Assembly: GCA_963920765.1 (NCBI GenBank)
Contig: OY987244.1
Coordinates: forward strand, 20,378,358 to 20,442,357
DNA from: Ulota crispa
Lineage: Eukaryota; Streptophyta; Bryopsida; Orthotrichales; Orthotrichaceae
Length of the DNA stretch: 64,000 nucleotides
Reading direction: 5' to 3'
A program made the position numbers and the translations under genes. Shown in pieces: positions 32,897 through 45,614 of this stretch. Every line of letters starts with the position of its first letter. Within the stretch, counting starts at the first letter, position 1. The notes beneath the pieces were generated by a model that searched no databases, was not told the DNA's origin, and saw only the letters and a program-made list of their open reading frames with translations.

Positions 32897-33426
32897 CCCC
32901 TAAACGCCCAAGGGGGTAAGGGCAAAATATAGATGCATTTTTAAATGATATTTATGTAACTTTGATGAAGTTTGCTTCAAAAGGGAAAACAAAAATCATG
33001 ATGTTCAGTTATTATCCACATAGTCAAACATTCAAAAAAAGTTTTAGATTTTTACATAATGAATTTAAAGGCATTTACCATTTAATATTCACCAAAACTA
33101 CAAATTTTAATCATAGATTTTAAATTTTGGTATGATTGATTAAATACATACATTCTATAATAAACTTCAAAATGCGCTGCTTTTAACATCATTAGTTTCC
33201 TAAAATAGTAAATTTTACAACACTAGCAAATATTGAAGTGTTTGTCTTTGAAAAAATCTCCTTGATGGAATTTAACTTGGATTGACATGATTAAAGTGGG
33301 GCTAAAAAGTAGACTTGATTTCCTATTTACAAGTTTTTTAAAATTTTCAAAAATTTTTTTTTTCATCTCAGGCAGTCCGCAAAAAACGGGCAGCAACTAG
33401 AAAATGGTTGATCGAGCGCTTAGGGG
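32897..33426. mobile_element. TTAA-flanked element (530 bp)
   Basis: TTAA at 32893-32896 and 33427-33430. Ends read inward as CCCCTAAACGCCCAAGG and CCCCTAAGCGCTCGATC. The terminal CCCCTAA(A/G)CGC is shared by both ends. Confidence 0.6.
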
Positions 33427-33734
33427 TTAAAAATATTCCACCAAACTCATATGCTTGATAGCTTTTAGAAAGTGAGTGACTGTTGATTCATGGGAAAGAA
33501 ATTTTTGTTCTCCAAAAACAAGCTTGTCTTGTAGAAACTAACCCTTCTATAGTGCAATTGCTTGTTGTAGATTGATATGATGGCAAATACAACCAAACTT
33601 AAAGCTTTTTTTTTTTTTTTTTTTCCAATACATGGCTTTTGAACAATTTCAGATTATAATCATTAGTAAATGTGATAAAAAAAAATCATCTAAGGGAAAG
33701 TTCACACTTCGTACCACATCTTAACTTTGCTTAA

Positions 33735-34455
33735 GGGTATTTGCAAGAAACACTTCACTGTTTTGTCTCAAACACCCTTAGTACTAGTAGTACTAGTAGT
33801 ACTACCAAGCTTTTGGAATAATTTTTTAAAAAATAAAATAAAATATGGAAAATTTGTAAAGCACTTAAAATAGCATACTCATGAAAATTCAGACCTAGAA
33901 CTAAAAGTTATGCACAAAACAAAATCACCTACAAAAAGCCAAATTCTTTCTTGCTTTTTAGAAAATAGTAAAATAACTCAATAAAATAAAATAAAAATTG
34001 GCCATTTGAGAACCCATTAAAAAAATTCACATGGTACAATTGCTTTGATGAGGAATTTTTTTGTATTTTGCCAATGAAGGAAGATAGGATGCCCACTTTG
34101 AGACAATGTAGATGCCATGGAATTTGTAATTTTGCAAAACCCTTCTAGAAATGCGTGTAGGCATGCTCTATAAACAACATCCCTGATTTATAGCCCTAGA
34201 AAAGCTTTTTTGGACCCAAAATAGTACTAAAAACCCCCAAAATGGCCAAGGTAGACACCTATTTGGGGGCTGTTTAAAAATAGTAAAATAATTTTAAAAA
34301 AACCTCAAAAATTATGGAAGGTTTGTAACTATGACATGTACCTTCTTCTTAAATTTCAGCTCAAAAGATCTTGCTGCGCAGAAGTTACAAGCAAATAAGC
34401 ACTTGCGGGAGGTGAAGGGGACAAGAAATAGTACAAGTGTTTCTTGCAATCACCC
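33735..34455. mobile_element. Second type of TTAA-flanked element (721 bp) with GGG-starting ends
   Basis: TTAA at 33731-33734 and 34456-34459. The inverted repeat reads GGGTATTTGCAAGAAACAC on the left and GGGTGATTGCAAGAAACAC on the right, about 20 bp with few differences. The terminal bases differ from the CCCCTA family, so it may be a separate TTAA-targeting lineage. No coding capacity is seen. A TAGTACTAG microsatellite-like stretch lies near its left end (33779-33805). Confidence 0.55.
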
Positions 34456-34459
34456 TTAA

Positions 34460-35242
34460 TGCCAATTCTATTCTTGCAAGGTTTGAAATTCAATAAAAAT
34501 GGCAAAATAAAATACTGAATAAAGCTTTGAGTATTTCAAGCAAACAAATTGTGGGACTTGGTTTCAAAGTTGTGTTTCTATTTTAGCTACACCCAACTCT
34601 TGAGCAAAGTACCATAAGCTTACCCTAGAGTTCCACTATTGTGGTGTCTACACTTCTAAAAATTGCTGACCCTCAAGCCTTTCTAAGGGCATTGAAGCAC
34701 TTTACACTAGAAGACATGACCAAGAAATTTCAAAGATTGAGGAATCTTACTAAAGCTATTTTGCTAGCAAAGAGCTAAAAACTAGTTCATGACTAATTCT
34801 AAGGGCTTTTCAATAGGAATTGGAATCAAGAATGTGAAAAGGACATGAAACCTATATGATAACAATTTGGGGTCAAACTCTCATGCATTTAGCCCAAAAC
34901 ACATGTACCTATCAATTTCTCAAACCAAACTTCCAACTTGGGACTAATGTGCACCTTAACAATGTACATGAAGTAGTAAATTTTGAGCATTTTTGTTAGG
35001 GCTCCAACCCCTCATCTCATCACCCTTTGCTTGCCTTGCCCTTCTTTACTCTAACCTCCCTTCCTTCCTACCCTTCTTCACTCTTCTACTCTCTTTTTTA
35101 ATTGGATGTTCTCTCTACTTTAATTAGATTCAATGGCTTCTTATGGTATAAGGTATTGTTTAAAGGCTCCATTTTGCAATGTTTAAATTGAACTCACAAT
35201 TATTCCCAAGGCCTTCATATTAAGAGTGAGGATTAACATACA
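34460..35242. other. AT-rich DNA without a recognisable gene
   Basis: No supported gene or transposon end. Composition and lack of long frames suggest old repeat debris. Confidence 0.45.
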
Positions 35243-35919
35243 CTAGTATATAGGCACACGCTTTGCGTGAGTAGAACATGTATGAGTAATTTAACATTTA
35301 ATTTTACAAAAAATTAACATCTCACAAACCAGTTGGTCTAGAACCTACTTTTGATGTACTACACAAATACACAAATCAATATCTCACAATTGGTGGAGAA
35401 TCTAATCCACATGCACCATCATTTTGGTCCTTTTTTGAAACCAACAATACCAATTGCTTTCAACACAATGTTACCCTTTTATGTTTTGCTAGGAGGCACT
35501 TGGTATTTTATTGATTTCTAGCACATGGTTGGAGGGCATTTGGTGCTCTATATTTGGGGCATCCTTTATTGTTTCAACTTCCACCAAAAGTTCTACAAAA
35601 TTTTGGAAATGGACATGGTTGTAGGGCACTTGGTGTTTTCTATCTTGGACGTCCTTTGTTGCTCCAACTTACAACAAAAAATTCTATAAGGTTCTGGAAA
35701 AGGGCGCACATAGAGAAATCCTCCCACTTAGTAGTATAGATAGATAGATTTATGAAGGAAGCTCAAGGATTAGTATAAAGAAGCTCAACGGTTTGTTTAA
35801 AGGAAGCTCAACAACCTTAACATGAGGTTTCCCAAAGACTGTTGATCTTTCATAGTTTAAGAGTTCTAGAAGATTATAAAAAAGGGCATGAAGTGAGTGC
35901 TCTCACTTAGTAGTATAGA
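35243..35919 (-). mobile_element. Helitron-like non-autonomous element (677 bp)
   Basis: Read on the minus strand it begins TCTATACTACTAAGTGAG (35919 downward), preceded by host A. It ends with a hairpin CACGC-AAA-GCGTG, then TGCCTATATA and CTAG, followed by host T (35242 complement). TC start, 3' hairpin, CTRR end and A/T insertion are the Helitron rules. A second 5'-like TCTATCTATCTATACTACTA at about 35720-35738 suggests a nested or truncated copy. No Rep/helicase gene. Confidence 0.6.
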
Positions 35920-35920
35920 T

Positions 35921-36391
35921 GTTAATATTTTAATACATATTGGAATACAAGAGCAAAATTTTGTTTTATACATGAATTATTATTTCTTTGCGTGTGTTGG
36001 GGATCACCTATTCCCATGCTAAACATTTACTCTTACTTTTTTTTCAAATCTTATTTCAATGGATAAAAATTACACAATTATCATTTATGTCTAAATATGC
36101 CTTGTTAATATTCTTTGATTGACGTACATTCATCAAAAATTGACACAAAAAGTTATTAAAGAAAAGCGTCCAATTTTCTATCAACACATAAAACAAATTT
36201 TTATTGAAATTTCGTTCAAAGTCTATTATATTCATGTTCAATGATTATTTTTGGTGTTCTATTGGTGATATATACACCTATATCATCAAAAAAAAATTGT
36301 AAACTCTTTTGTCTCCATTTCAATTAGTGTTTATCTAGGATCACATGTAAAACCATGCTAAGGAATAATTATGAATCATAAATAGTATTGG
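35921..36391. other. AT-rich DNA without a recognisable gene
   Basis: No supported gene; the 61-codon antisense frame near 36056-36241 is AT-biased and is not called. Confidence 0.45.
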
Positions 36392-36395
36392 TTAA

Positions 36396-37132
36396 CCCCT
36401 AAAGGCCTAAGCAGTGTTTTTTGGCAACATAGAGATTTTGGGCAGCTCACTAAAAATGGGATTTTCAATTTTTTTCTTTGAAATTTTCACACATGATGTG
36501 CCCAAAAAGTAGCTTTAAGGTCTCACAATTTTCATAACTTTTGACGACATGGATCAAAAGTTATTGCATGATATGTTGTTTTCTTTGTTTGGCGGGTAGT
36601 CCGGGTAGACCGAAAAACTTTTTTAAAAATTATATTTTTCTGATTTTTTTTTGGAACTGGTTCTTTAGATTTATTTATATGTGAGAAGCTTTGAATCATT
36701 CAGTTTTGATTTGTGAGATGAAAGTTATGAGACATTTTAATTTGTGGGTAGGTGTGGTTTTAGAGAGACTCCATACCTACCCACAAACTAAAATGTCTCA
36801 TAACTTTCATCTCACATATCAAAATTGAATGATTTAAAGCTTCTCACATGTACATAAATCTAAAGAACCAGTTCCAAAAGAAAAATTAAAAAAATGTAAT
36901 TTTTAGAGAAGTTTTTTATTTGCCTAGACTGCTTGCCAAACAAAGGAAACAACATATCATGCAATAACTTTTGATCCATGTTGTCAAAAGTTATGAAAGT
37001 TATGGGACCTTAAAGCTACTTGTTGGGCACATCATGTATGAAAATTTCAAAGAAAAAAATTGAAATCCCATTTTTAGTGAGCTGCCCAAAATCGCTATGT
37101 TGCCAAAAAAACACTACTTGGGCTTTTGGGGG
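36396..37132. mobile_element. TTAA-flanked foldback element (737 bp near-perfect palindrome)
   Basis: TTAA at 36392-36395 and 37133-37136; ends read CCCCTAAAGGCCTAAGCAGT and CCCCCAAAAGCCCAAGTAGT. The two halves are inverted copies of each other over about 340 bp each, meeting at TTTGTGGGTAGGT and ACCTACCCACAAA around a loop of about 21 nt (near 36757-36778). A transcript would fold into a very long hairpin. Sequence inside relates to 5797-5940 and to other family members. Confidence 0.75.
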
Positions 37133-37440
37133 TTAATGCATGATTGCATATGGATAAAAAATTAATGTGGATGAGGTTTGGTAATTAAACTAAGCAATCC
37201 AAAAAAAACAATAACCATGGAACTAATGAATAATATAGAAAAACATTTCAACAGTTGGATCTTGAAGGCACATTTACTTTTCAAAGATAACTATCTTGCA
37301 TGATAAATGGCTCATTGCCAACATGTACAAAACTCAAAATTAACATGAAAGAGATCCGTTTGTTGCCTTTCCAAGTCTCTTTAATGCTCTTTTTCTATGG
37401 CAAAGGAGTTCTAAAATCTTCTATATTTACAAAGCATTAA

Positions 37441-38916
37441 CCTCTAGAGGACGAAGCCCATTTTTTCTCTAAAAAACACTCAAAATTTTCATTTCTAATC
37501 ATTTGATCCCATGAATAAGTTTTATTTTTACTTTTTACAAATTTAACAATAGGATCTTGAATTAGACTTATGTAAAGAGCCATAAAGTTTCATGATGCTT
37601 GACAATATAGATTGAGAGATAACATTGTGCGTGAACTCTTGTAAAAATGTGATTATTACATAATCATTTTAGTAAATCATATAGCACAAACTAGACTAAT
37701 AGTAGAATTTGACATCAACAACAGTGGATTGCAATTTTATGTACGCAATTTGCAATTCTCAAGTATATTGTATATAGTAACCAAGAAGAAAGTCCAAACT
37801 TTAAAGTTCTAGCTCAAAACTTATATTTTAGCATTGGTGATACAATTGTAGAAAGCTTAAAGAAATTTAAGAAAAAATTGAAAGTTTTAACCTAAACACC
37901 CAAGCCCATTTTTTTTGAAAAGACACTCAAAACTGCCATTTTTAGTCATTTGATCCCAAGAACATAACCTTTATTTTTTCTACAAATTCAACCATGTGGT
38001 CTTGCATTAGACTTATGCAAGGAAACATGGTGAATTTTTCATGAAGTTTGACTATATGGATTGAGAGATACAAGTGTTTGAAGTTAGTATCAAAAGTTTA
38101 TTTGACTTTTGTTCAAAATTTGAAGTTGCTTTGACTACATGGTATGGACATTTTTTCACTATGGATGCAAGAGAGATTTATCCAACATGGACTAGATTAT
38201 GTTAGAAATGTTTTTATAAGTTTAAATATAATAATGTATTTCTCTAATACACTATTACTTTGGATATACTTCAATGATGGATCATGCCTTCATAGGTTGC
38301 CCTTAGGAGAAGTTAAGAAAAAATGGCATGCTAAGCCTTATGGTTGTCACACCACAAAAATTGTTTATTTGCTTGTTGATTCAAAACGCCCAATTGAGTT
38401 CTTGATTGTTTGACGTAATCAACTCATAGTTGACTTCAAAAATGATAAAAATAGCTCACCTTGTACATGCTAGTTACACACATTGTTGACATTATTGACA
38501 GCATGAAGTCAAAATGCAAATGTAAAGCCATATCACGTAGTAAAATTAAAAATTAGTAATCTCATTCTCCCTTTTTTTAAGTCAAAACCCTAAAACTCAA
38601 TATTGAACAAACACATTTGCTTCTATTGTCTAGACTTTAGACTACTTGTTTTCTTGTCCACATATCTTGTTTGTTGACCAAATCTTGTCCAAAGTAACAA
38701 CCATGCTAAGCCTGCCCCTTGAATAAAAATACACAAAACACTAATAAATTTTGAACCATAAATCTAATTTTAGTAAAAACTATACCCCGTGTAATCCTTA
38801 TAGAACTCTATTTCAAAAAAACAAAAAACAAAAAATGATCAAAAATCCCAATAGAACAAGCCTGCCTAAAAACCCATTTTGTCCTGTCCCCTGTAAGGAT
38901 AGTGAGCTATTAGGGG
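37441..38916. mobile_element. TTAA-flanked element(s), probably nested
   Basis: Two left-type ends in the same orientation, TTAA-CCTCTAGAGGACGAAGCCC (37437) and TTAA-CCTAAACACCCAAGCCC (37887), and one right end, CTATTAGGGG-TTAA (38911-38920). After each left end the sequence continues with a related CCCATTTTTTCT...AACACTCAAAA stretch, so one copy or a truncated duplicate precedes the full one (37891-38916). The 89-codon frame at 38144-38413 inside shows no motif. Confidence 0.45.
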
Positions 38917-38920
38917 TTAA

Positions 38921-39103
38921 ACAAAACAATTGTAAACTCTTGGTTATACAGTCAGTGGGCTCCATTTTTTGCTGCACCACTTTCTTAGCGCCCCAACTAC
39001 ATGTATACTTTAAAGTGAACCAAGCCTTGGGGACTGGGAAAGTCCAGCCGCCACCAATCAGATTCTAAAATTTCGTCGAGTCCTGGGACCTGGATCATGG
39101 GAC
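38921..39103 (+). promoter_or_regulatory. Presumed promoter region of the OGDC-E2 gene
   Basis: The composition shifts to GC-rich here. A CCAAT box (GCCACCAATCAG, about 39049-39060) lies upstream of the proposed start. No TATA box was identified. Confidence 0.3.
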
Positions 39104-42100
39104 GTGGGACGTGGGCCACGGTGTGAACCGCTCATCCGATTGCGTTCAGACCGTCAAAGGAGAGACGCAGACACAAAGGCAAATGGAAAGGAAAGCAAAC
39201 AGTCTCGAAGGGGACGGCCCCGCCACGCTTTGAGCCGCCTTCACCAGCAGCTGCTGCTGCATTCAAGCCCCTCGCACTTGCAGCACCTAAGCTTACACCG
39301 ATCCCTCTCAAAGCCTGCTCATGCCGCTCCTTTTCCCTTAAGACCGGTGCCAACGTCGTCAGTCTCTGGATCCTTTCTTCATAAGTTTGCATTCTGCCTG
39401 TTTCCGACATTGATTCCTTCGCATGACATTGGAGACGTGGTGCACACCCGAGGCTTAGTTACCTTCGTGTTGCCATCTACGGCGCCCCTCTCATGGAGCG
39501 CGCTCTCGTGCGATTGCTCCGTCCGCACAGCTTGCGCGCTTTTCGCTGCACGTTTCTTCAGGTCAGAATCTGCTTCTTTGCCATCGAGTCCGCGTGTTTT
39601 TGTTTCTGGATCAGTATGATTCTTTGAAGATTTTTTTCAGTTGGCAGTCTTTGTTACAGATTCGACTACATTGCAATTTCTTTAGGAAGTAGTGGATGAC
39701 TGATTGACGAGGGAGAGGTTTTTGATTTTACAATCTTTGATCGTCCATTCGTCATTGCAGAGGAGAGCTTTCAGAGTGTCGCAAAATCTGCGACATTACG
39801 TTGTTGGATCGTCACCAGGTGATTTTCTCCTTCTCGAGCTGTTGTGATGGACCACCGACGATTGAAATAGGGTTAGGTTTTGGTTTCATTCTTTGCGGCC
39901 TCGGTATTGCATATTCATGAGATTAATGCCTCGGTTATGAGACTATGGAAAATCCTCGCTCTTCGGCTACTAATCAGCAAAAATGTGAACGTCTTCCAAC
40001 GCTTTCCAATCCTTGTATGTGCTCTGACCGCAGCTTAAGAACATAGTATTTTAAAACAAATTCAACAGAACCGTAGTGTAAGACTATCATAATCGCAATT
40101 GAAAATTGTGAGAACAAGAACGTTCTGTTTTCCAGCAACGCAGATTAAGCAAGTGCTGAGTTTAGCCCGTGGACAAGTAATACGAGGACAGTGCATTACA
40201 AATACAATGTTGCTCTTGTGCTGAGACTTAACGAAGGGCTTATCAATTTTCCTCTTACATTTCCATTGTGTCGTGTTCTTCGCAGATATCTTTTCACGAA
40301 ATGTGTTTCGGTACGTATCTACTGATGCCTTCTTTTTTCTCTCTGTTCTTGTTATTTTTCAGCAGGATTCGGAAACAATTGTTTCTCGTATGAGAATTTA
40401 GGCTGTCGTGTTGTGAATAGTTAGTCTCGTATCGGTAGCGTGGCTTGTTCAGCGTTTTTCTAGGTGGTATGGTCTGTAGCACTGCTTTAAAGTAGTTGCG
40501 CTTGGACTTGAATCGGTATTTGTAAATTGAGGGGAACGAAATCACTGGGATGTCTGTTTGAGAGAGCGTTCAGAAACCCTGGGGTGCTTGATTTCTGTGA
40601 GTGTTCGCGTCTGCCTTTCACGACGGCATGCCTAGTCCAGAGTCCAGATCTCCGTTATATGTAGCCCACAGTTGCCTCTTTTGGATTCCAAACCTTAAAT
40701 CCTTAACATGTGAAGATCTTAGAGTTTCGTTGAATTTTGTATGTAATTTAGGAAAACCATGGGAGCAATAGCTGATGTTTATTTTGATTAAACATACTAA
40801 ATAAAGCTTCTATTGAGATCTGGGAGCGCAACTGTGATCTATTTGTTTATAACAACTATATATTTTATGAATGGTTCTGGTAAGTACTTTGGTGCATAGG
40901 ACTGACCAATATGTTACTGATAAATTTTGCAGAGATCTATATGCTGCTAAAACGCTGCCAGCTTGGCAGGGTTGGAGCAGAGGCTTTGCCGATGTAAAGG
41001 GTAATAAGCCATTTTACACAACGACAAAACCAGATTGCTTCATTTTAGAAATCATTGGGTTCTTCGGTTGGAAAACTAACCATTGTGCATCCACCTACAT
41101 TGATGACTGTCAGATGTCAGAATTTTTTAAAGTACAAACCCATCCGTAGATCGTGTTTATTTGACAGTACTTTTCTTAACAAAGCGTCTGTTTAAAAATG
41201 ATTTGTAGAAAATCTGCATATTTTTTCCAAAGTCACAGCAAGCATTCTATTGAAACTGTAAACGGATATCGTAAAGGCTAGAGTTTGAACAGGTTGATTT
41301 AGGATGTAGTCACCCTTGGGGCTATTGTATTTCGCTAAAGATTTGCATGTCAGGGCGAAACTCATAGTGATGGTCTCTTGTTTGCTGAAATGCAGGTGCC
41401 CCAAACGAAATTGTTGTTCCCTTCATGGGAGACTCGGTGCCAGATGGCAATCTTGCTTCAACATTGAAGAGTAAGTTGCGGTGTCCTGCTAACCCTCCCG
41501 GTTGTTGAGTGCTTTTCGCCAGCTGGTTGCTTGGAATCTAACTATGGATGTCTGTGTCCTTAGCCAATGTAATATTTCGCAGTGATTAAAGCTAGAATAC
41601 TGCTTCAGGCACTTCTTTCCTCTGCATTATTAGCAGAGCGCTGTAATATTCATGTGCTCCCAATAATTCTAACACAAGTCTTCTGTACATAAGCTTTAGT
41701 TCTTGTTACACATTCTGGTCGTTCTCTTCAGAAGCAGCTTTCAAATATGTCGTCTTTTCAGTTAGTGCATTTTTTGCGTGCACATTCTCATGAATCATTT
41801 CCTTGCTTGAAGTTACATCAATTGTGGGATTTCAGAGGTTGGGGATGCTGTAGCTGTTGATGAGATTGTCGCTCAGATTGAGACTGATAAGGTCTTTTTA
41901 CATCGGACTCTTTACGTTCCAATACTGCTGACGACATCGATCTGTGTGATATAATACAATATTCTCGATATTATGTAACTAGTCCTTCACTTGGCATTTT
42001 TTATAACAAAATGGGTAATTCAGGTCTTTTTCATCAAAGGATTGTCTTGGTTTACCAGGTAACAATTGATGTGCGAAGCCCGGTTGCTGGAAAGATCGAA

Positions 42101-44640
42101 CAGGTACTGAAGTTCACCTCTGTTGGCCATTGCATTTGATAATTTCATGCAGATATCATTTGTATAAAACACTTACTAAAGCCAATGTTCCCTCAATCGA
42201 CAGAAGTCTAGTTCAAATCGTATTTCCAATTCGCATAATTTTTAAAAACAGGCTGAAGAAAGCAATATTTCTCAATTTGATTTCTCGTTTAGTCTTGATA
42301 ATTTTAATCTTGGCTTGGCCTTGCACAACTTGGGTCATGTTTCGTCCGGATTCCTTCACGAATGGATAATCGACTGATATAATTCTTCATCCAGGCGTTT
42401 ACACAACGTTTCGATTAAGCATTAGAAATCATTCAGTCTGAAATCTGAACACACTGGAATTTGTCCCGTGACTTATGGATGATATTTCAGCTGTCATATT
42501 TTCGTATTGGCGTACCTATGTATCTGCAACTAATACGAATTCCCAGAAGGTTAATGAAAATTAATTGCTATTTTAACAGATTTTAGCCAAAGAGGGAGAC
42601 ACCGTCACTCCTGGAACAAAAGTTGCAATCGTGGCTATTGGAGAAGCTGGGGCTGCCTCTACTCCAGCCCCGAAAGCTTCTACTCCAGCCCCTTCACCAA
42701 AAGAAGCAGCAAAAGCAGCTGCACCACCACCCCCGCCACCACCCTCTCCACCAAAAACACCAGCAAAGGCTGCTTCTCCATCGCCTCCACCTAAACCTGC
42801 AGCCGCCAAACCTGCAGCACAAGCGCCACTTCCACCACAGGGTGGAGAGCGTAGGGTAAATTCTCCGTTAATTATTTTTCTGAGTAAATATATCTTGCAG
42901 GTTACATTGGGTCAGTAGTGTCAGAATTTTGGTGTTTGTTAACATTTATCTCCTGAAATTCGTGACAGGTTGCAATGACTAGGTTACGGAAACGGGTTGC
43001 TACTCGGTTGAAGGACTCTCAAAACACATTTGCTCTGCTTACGACCTTCAACGAAATCGACATGTGAGTTTCTAGCTTTGAAGTTTATTGTCCTGCACAT
43101 GCTCAACTTAGCTCAGAATCTGTAATAACCTCCTTTCTTCACGTAATTGTATGTTTTACATTGTTACCATGTCCCGAAGTTGAATTCAAATTTATTATTG
43201 ATGAATTTTACGACTTCAGGAGTACCATTATGGCGATGCGTGCTCAACACAAGGACGCGTTTATGGAAAAGCATGGAGTGAAACTGGGATTCATGTCGGG
43301 ATTTGTGAAGGTAATGATGGCTTTCTTTCCGTTTCTGAGAGTTCAAAGGTCCAGTCAAAGTCGCCGCAGTTTTCAGTGTTGCTCTTCCCACGATGCAATT
43401 TCAAGTTGTAGTTTTATAAAACTGCCTCCTAAGTTTCTTGAGGCATACGTATAGATCAGGCACATTTTTCATGTGAAGGTAATTTCTTTGCTTTCCGCTC
43501 CCTCTACTGCAGCATCATCAGATGATTTTTTTGATCTGAACACTTGAAATTTACTATCTAGCCTTACGTTCGTTACTGTGAAATCCAGGCATCTGTGAGT
43601 GCACTCCAACAATTTCCTGCAGTCAACGCTGTAATTGATGGGGATGATATCATTTACAGGGACTACATTGACGTGAGCATTGCTGTCGGAACTAAAAAGG
43701 TCAGCAAAATTATAATTCGCATTGTCCAAATGGTAGTCAGGCGAGCGACCGTTATCTTATTGGATGTTCGAGTTGTAAGGTTCCATGTTAAATTACCAGT
43801 ACGTTACTGACAAGTACCTGGTATTTGAACCGGAAAGAAAATCTACTTCTTACTTATTACTTGATAGCAGATTCAGTGATGCATGTCAGCGGCTTATCAT
43901 TCTATTGATGTTTTATGTAGAAAATGTAGGGTATGAGGTAGGGGTACATGAGGTATGAGGGCACGGAGGCACTTGACCTGTGTATTTTAAGAATTCTTTG
44001 TTCATTTGATAGCTTCTGTACTTCTGTGGCATAGTGTAATTTCTTGCGTCTTTGTGTTCAGGGACTCGTGGTGCCGGTCCTTAGAGGGGTAGATACTATG
44101 AACTTCGCACAGATAGAGAAGACAATCAACATGCTTGGGAAGAAGGCTAATGATGGAACCATGTCAATTGATGAAATGGCGGGAGGAACCTTTACCATCT
44201 CCAACGGAGGAACGTATGGAAGTCTGATAAGCACTCCTATCATTAATCCTCCACAAGTAAGTCAAACCTCTTTCGTGAGGTACTCTTTACATGTTCCCAC
44301 TGCCATGTTTTGCTGGCAAGTGAAAGTGATTTCGAGACAATTCTCGCGGATGTCTTGCATACTTAAGCAGCTCCTCAATACGATTATATGTCAGAAAATA
44401 TGACTCCAATGAATTTTGTGAACTGATGGAGTTCATGCTGTAATGCAGTCTGCAATTTTGGGAATGCACGCCACCAAGAAGCGCCCAATGGTTGTAGGAA
44501 AGGACATTGTTGCCAGACCTATGATGTATGTGGCCCTAACCTATGATCACCGTCTCATTGACGGGCGAGAAGCGGTCTTGTTTCTGCGTGCGGTAAAAGA
44601 CAATGTTGAGGATCCAAGACGCTTGCTCCTAGATATATAA
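39104..44640 (+). CDS. Dihydrolipoyllysine succinyltransferase, E2 of 2-oxoglutarate dehydrogenase (11-exon model)
   Basis: Mitochondrial TCA-cycle enzyme that transfers the succinyl group from E1 to CoA through a lipoyl arm. Exons: 39104-39561, 40933-41000, 41396-41470, 41836-41891, 42059-42103, 42580-42855, 42969-43063, 43220-43310, 43589-43699, 44062-44256, 44449-44640 (1,662 nt, 553 aa, all phases consistent). Order of parts: a long Arg/Ser-rich N-terminus (exon 1, probably mitochondrial targeting); a lipoyl domain with ETDKVTIDV, where K carries lipoate (junction 41891/42059); an Ala/Pro/Lys-rich linker (42655-42850); and the catalytic domain with [10 protein letters not shown] (44548-44577) holding the His and Asp of the active site. 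There is no E3/E1-binding domain, as in plant OGDC-E2 and unlike PDC-E2. Exon 1 is the weak point: its only in-frame ATG is 39104, giving an N-terminus longer than usual, so the true start may differ. Confidence 0.9.
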
Positions 44641-45365
44641 GACTTAGGTGGAGGGTTCAAATGATTTAATTGGTATGTTAGATAGGCAAGCGGATGAAAA
44701 TATGAGAAACGACGGTTCGTGCCTTGGCACTCTTCACTGAGATGCAGGTACGGTTGACAGGTAGCGTCATTATTTGTATCCTTAACGACGCTAGGTGCTT
44801 GCAGCAGAAGTTGAGATTTCAGCCAATAAGCATCCTATGAAAGCTGTCGTGGTAGGTCATATTGATAACAGGCATTTGTGAAGATCGATACTCATGCTGT
44901 GGAATGCTTCTGATCTCAAGTGGCTCAAGTTTTGAAGGTAAATCACCATTGTTAGGGCTGGGTGCAGCACACAGACTCCGCCCCGAGATGCATAACTTGT
45001 TCCGTGTCATGTGTGAATGTTTCCTACACTGAACATGATAAGTGGATACGAACACCTATTTCAGAAATTATTTTGATTGTGTCATTCATGGTTGGGAGAC
45101 AAGATTTACACGATTATAGAACTACAATAATCCGAACTACTGTTATTCTGCATGATGATACTGTTATAGGCCCTTCACCTTTAAAGTTTCACATCCATGG
45201 TCAAGTGAGAACAGGGAGTTTACGTCAAAGAGTTCGTTGTTTCGTGTTCTCGTTGTTAACCCGGAGTTAGGTGTAATGGCGAATTTGAACCAATTCCGAA
45301 GAACATAATTAGGTCGGTTGACAAAGGATACTATTGCTACACAGACGTCTTCAAAATCAAATATA
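44641..45365. other. 3' region of the E2 gene
   Basis: Gene-like composition continues to about 45300, consistent with a 3' untranslated region and flank. No further gene is supported; open frames at 44819-45270 show no motif. Confidence 0.4.
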
Positions 45366-45614
45366 GGGAATTGTTAAAGTAACACCTAAAATTGCTAAAG
45401 CAACACCAATTAGAGAATTCTTGATCCAAGTGGCATATCATTCCTTTAATTATGGCATTACCACCTCCTTAAAAAAAGAACAAATGCAAATTTTTAACAA
45501 ATACAAATTTTTATTGAATCTTGATTGCACCATTACTTATTTAATATGTGTATTTTTGCTTTATATGATTCCAAATTTCGTGGTACACCTTGGGATGTTG
45601 TTTTAGCAATTTCC
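45366..45614. mobile_element. Short inverted-repeat element (249 bp)
   Basis: Starts GGGAATTGTTAAAGTAACACC and ends with the inverse of GGAAATTGCTAAAACAACA. A second internal AAAATTGCTAAAGCAACACC follows the left end. The flanks (TCAAATATA and TAAATGTAT) show only a weak possible duplication, so the class is uncertain. Confidence 0.45.

Noticed and set aside
38144-38413. 89-codon plus-strand frame inside a TTAA-type element
   Set aside because: No motif, AT-biased codons, and located in decayed transposon sequence.
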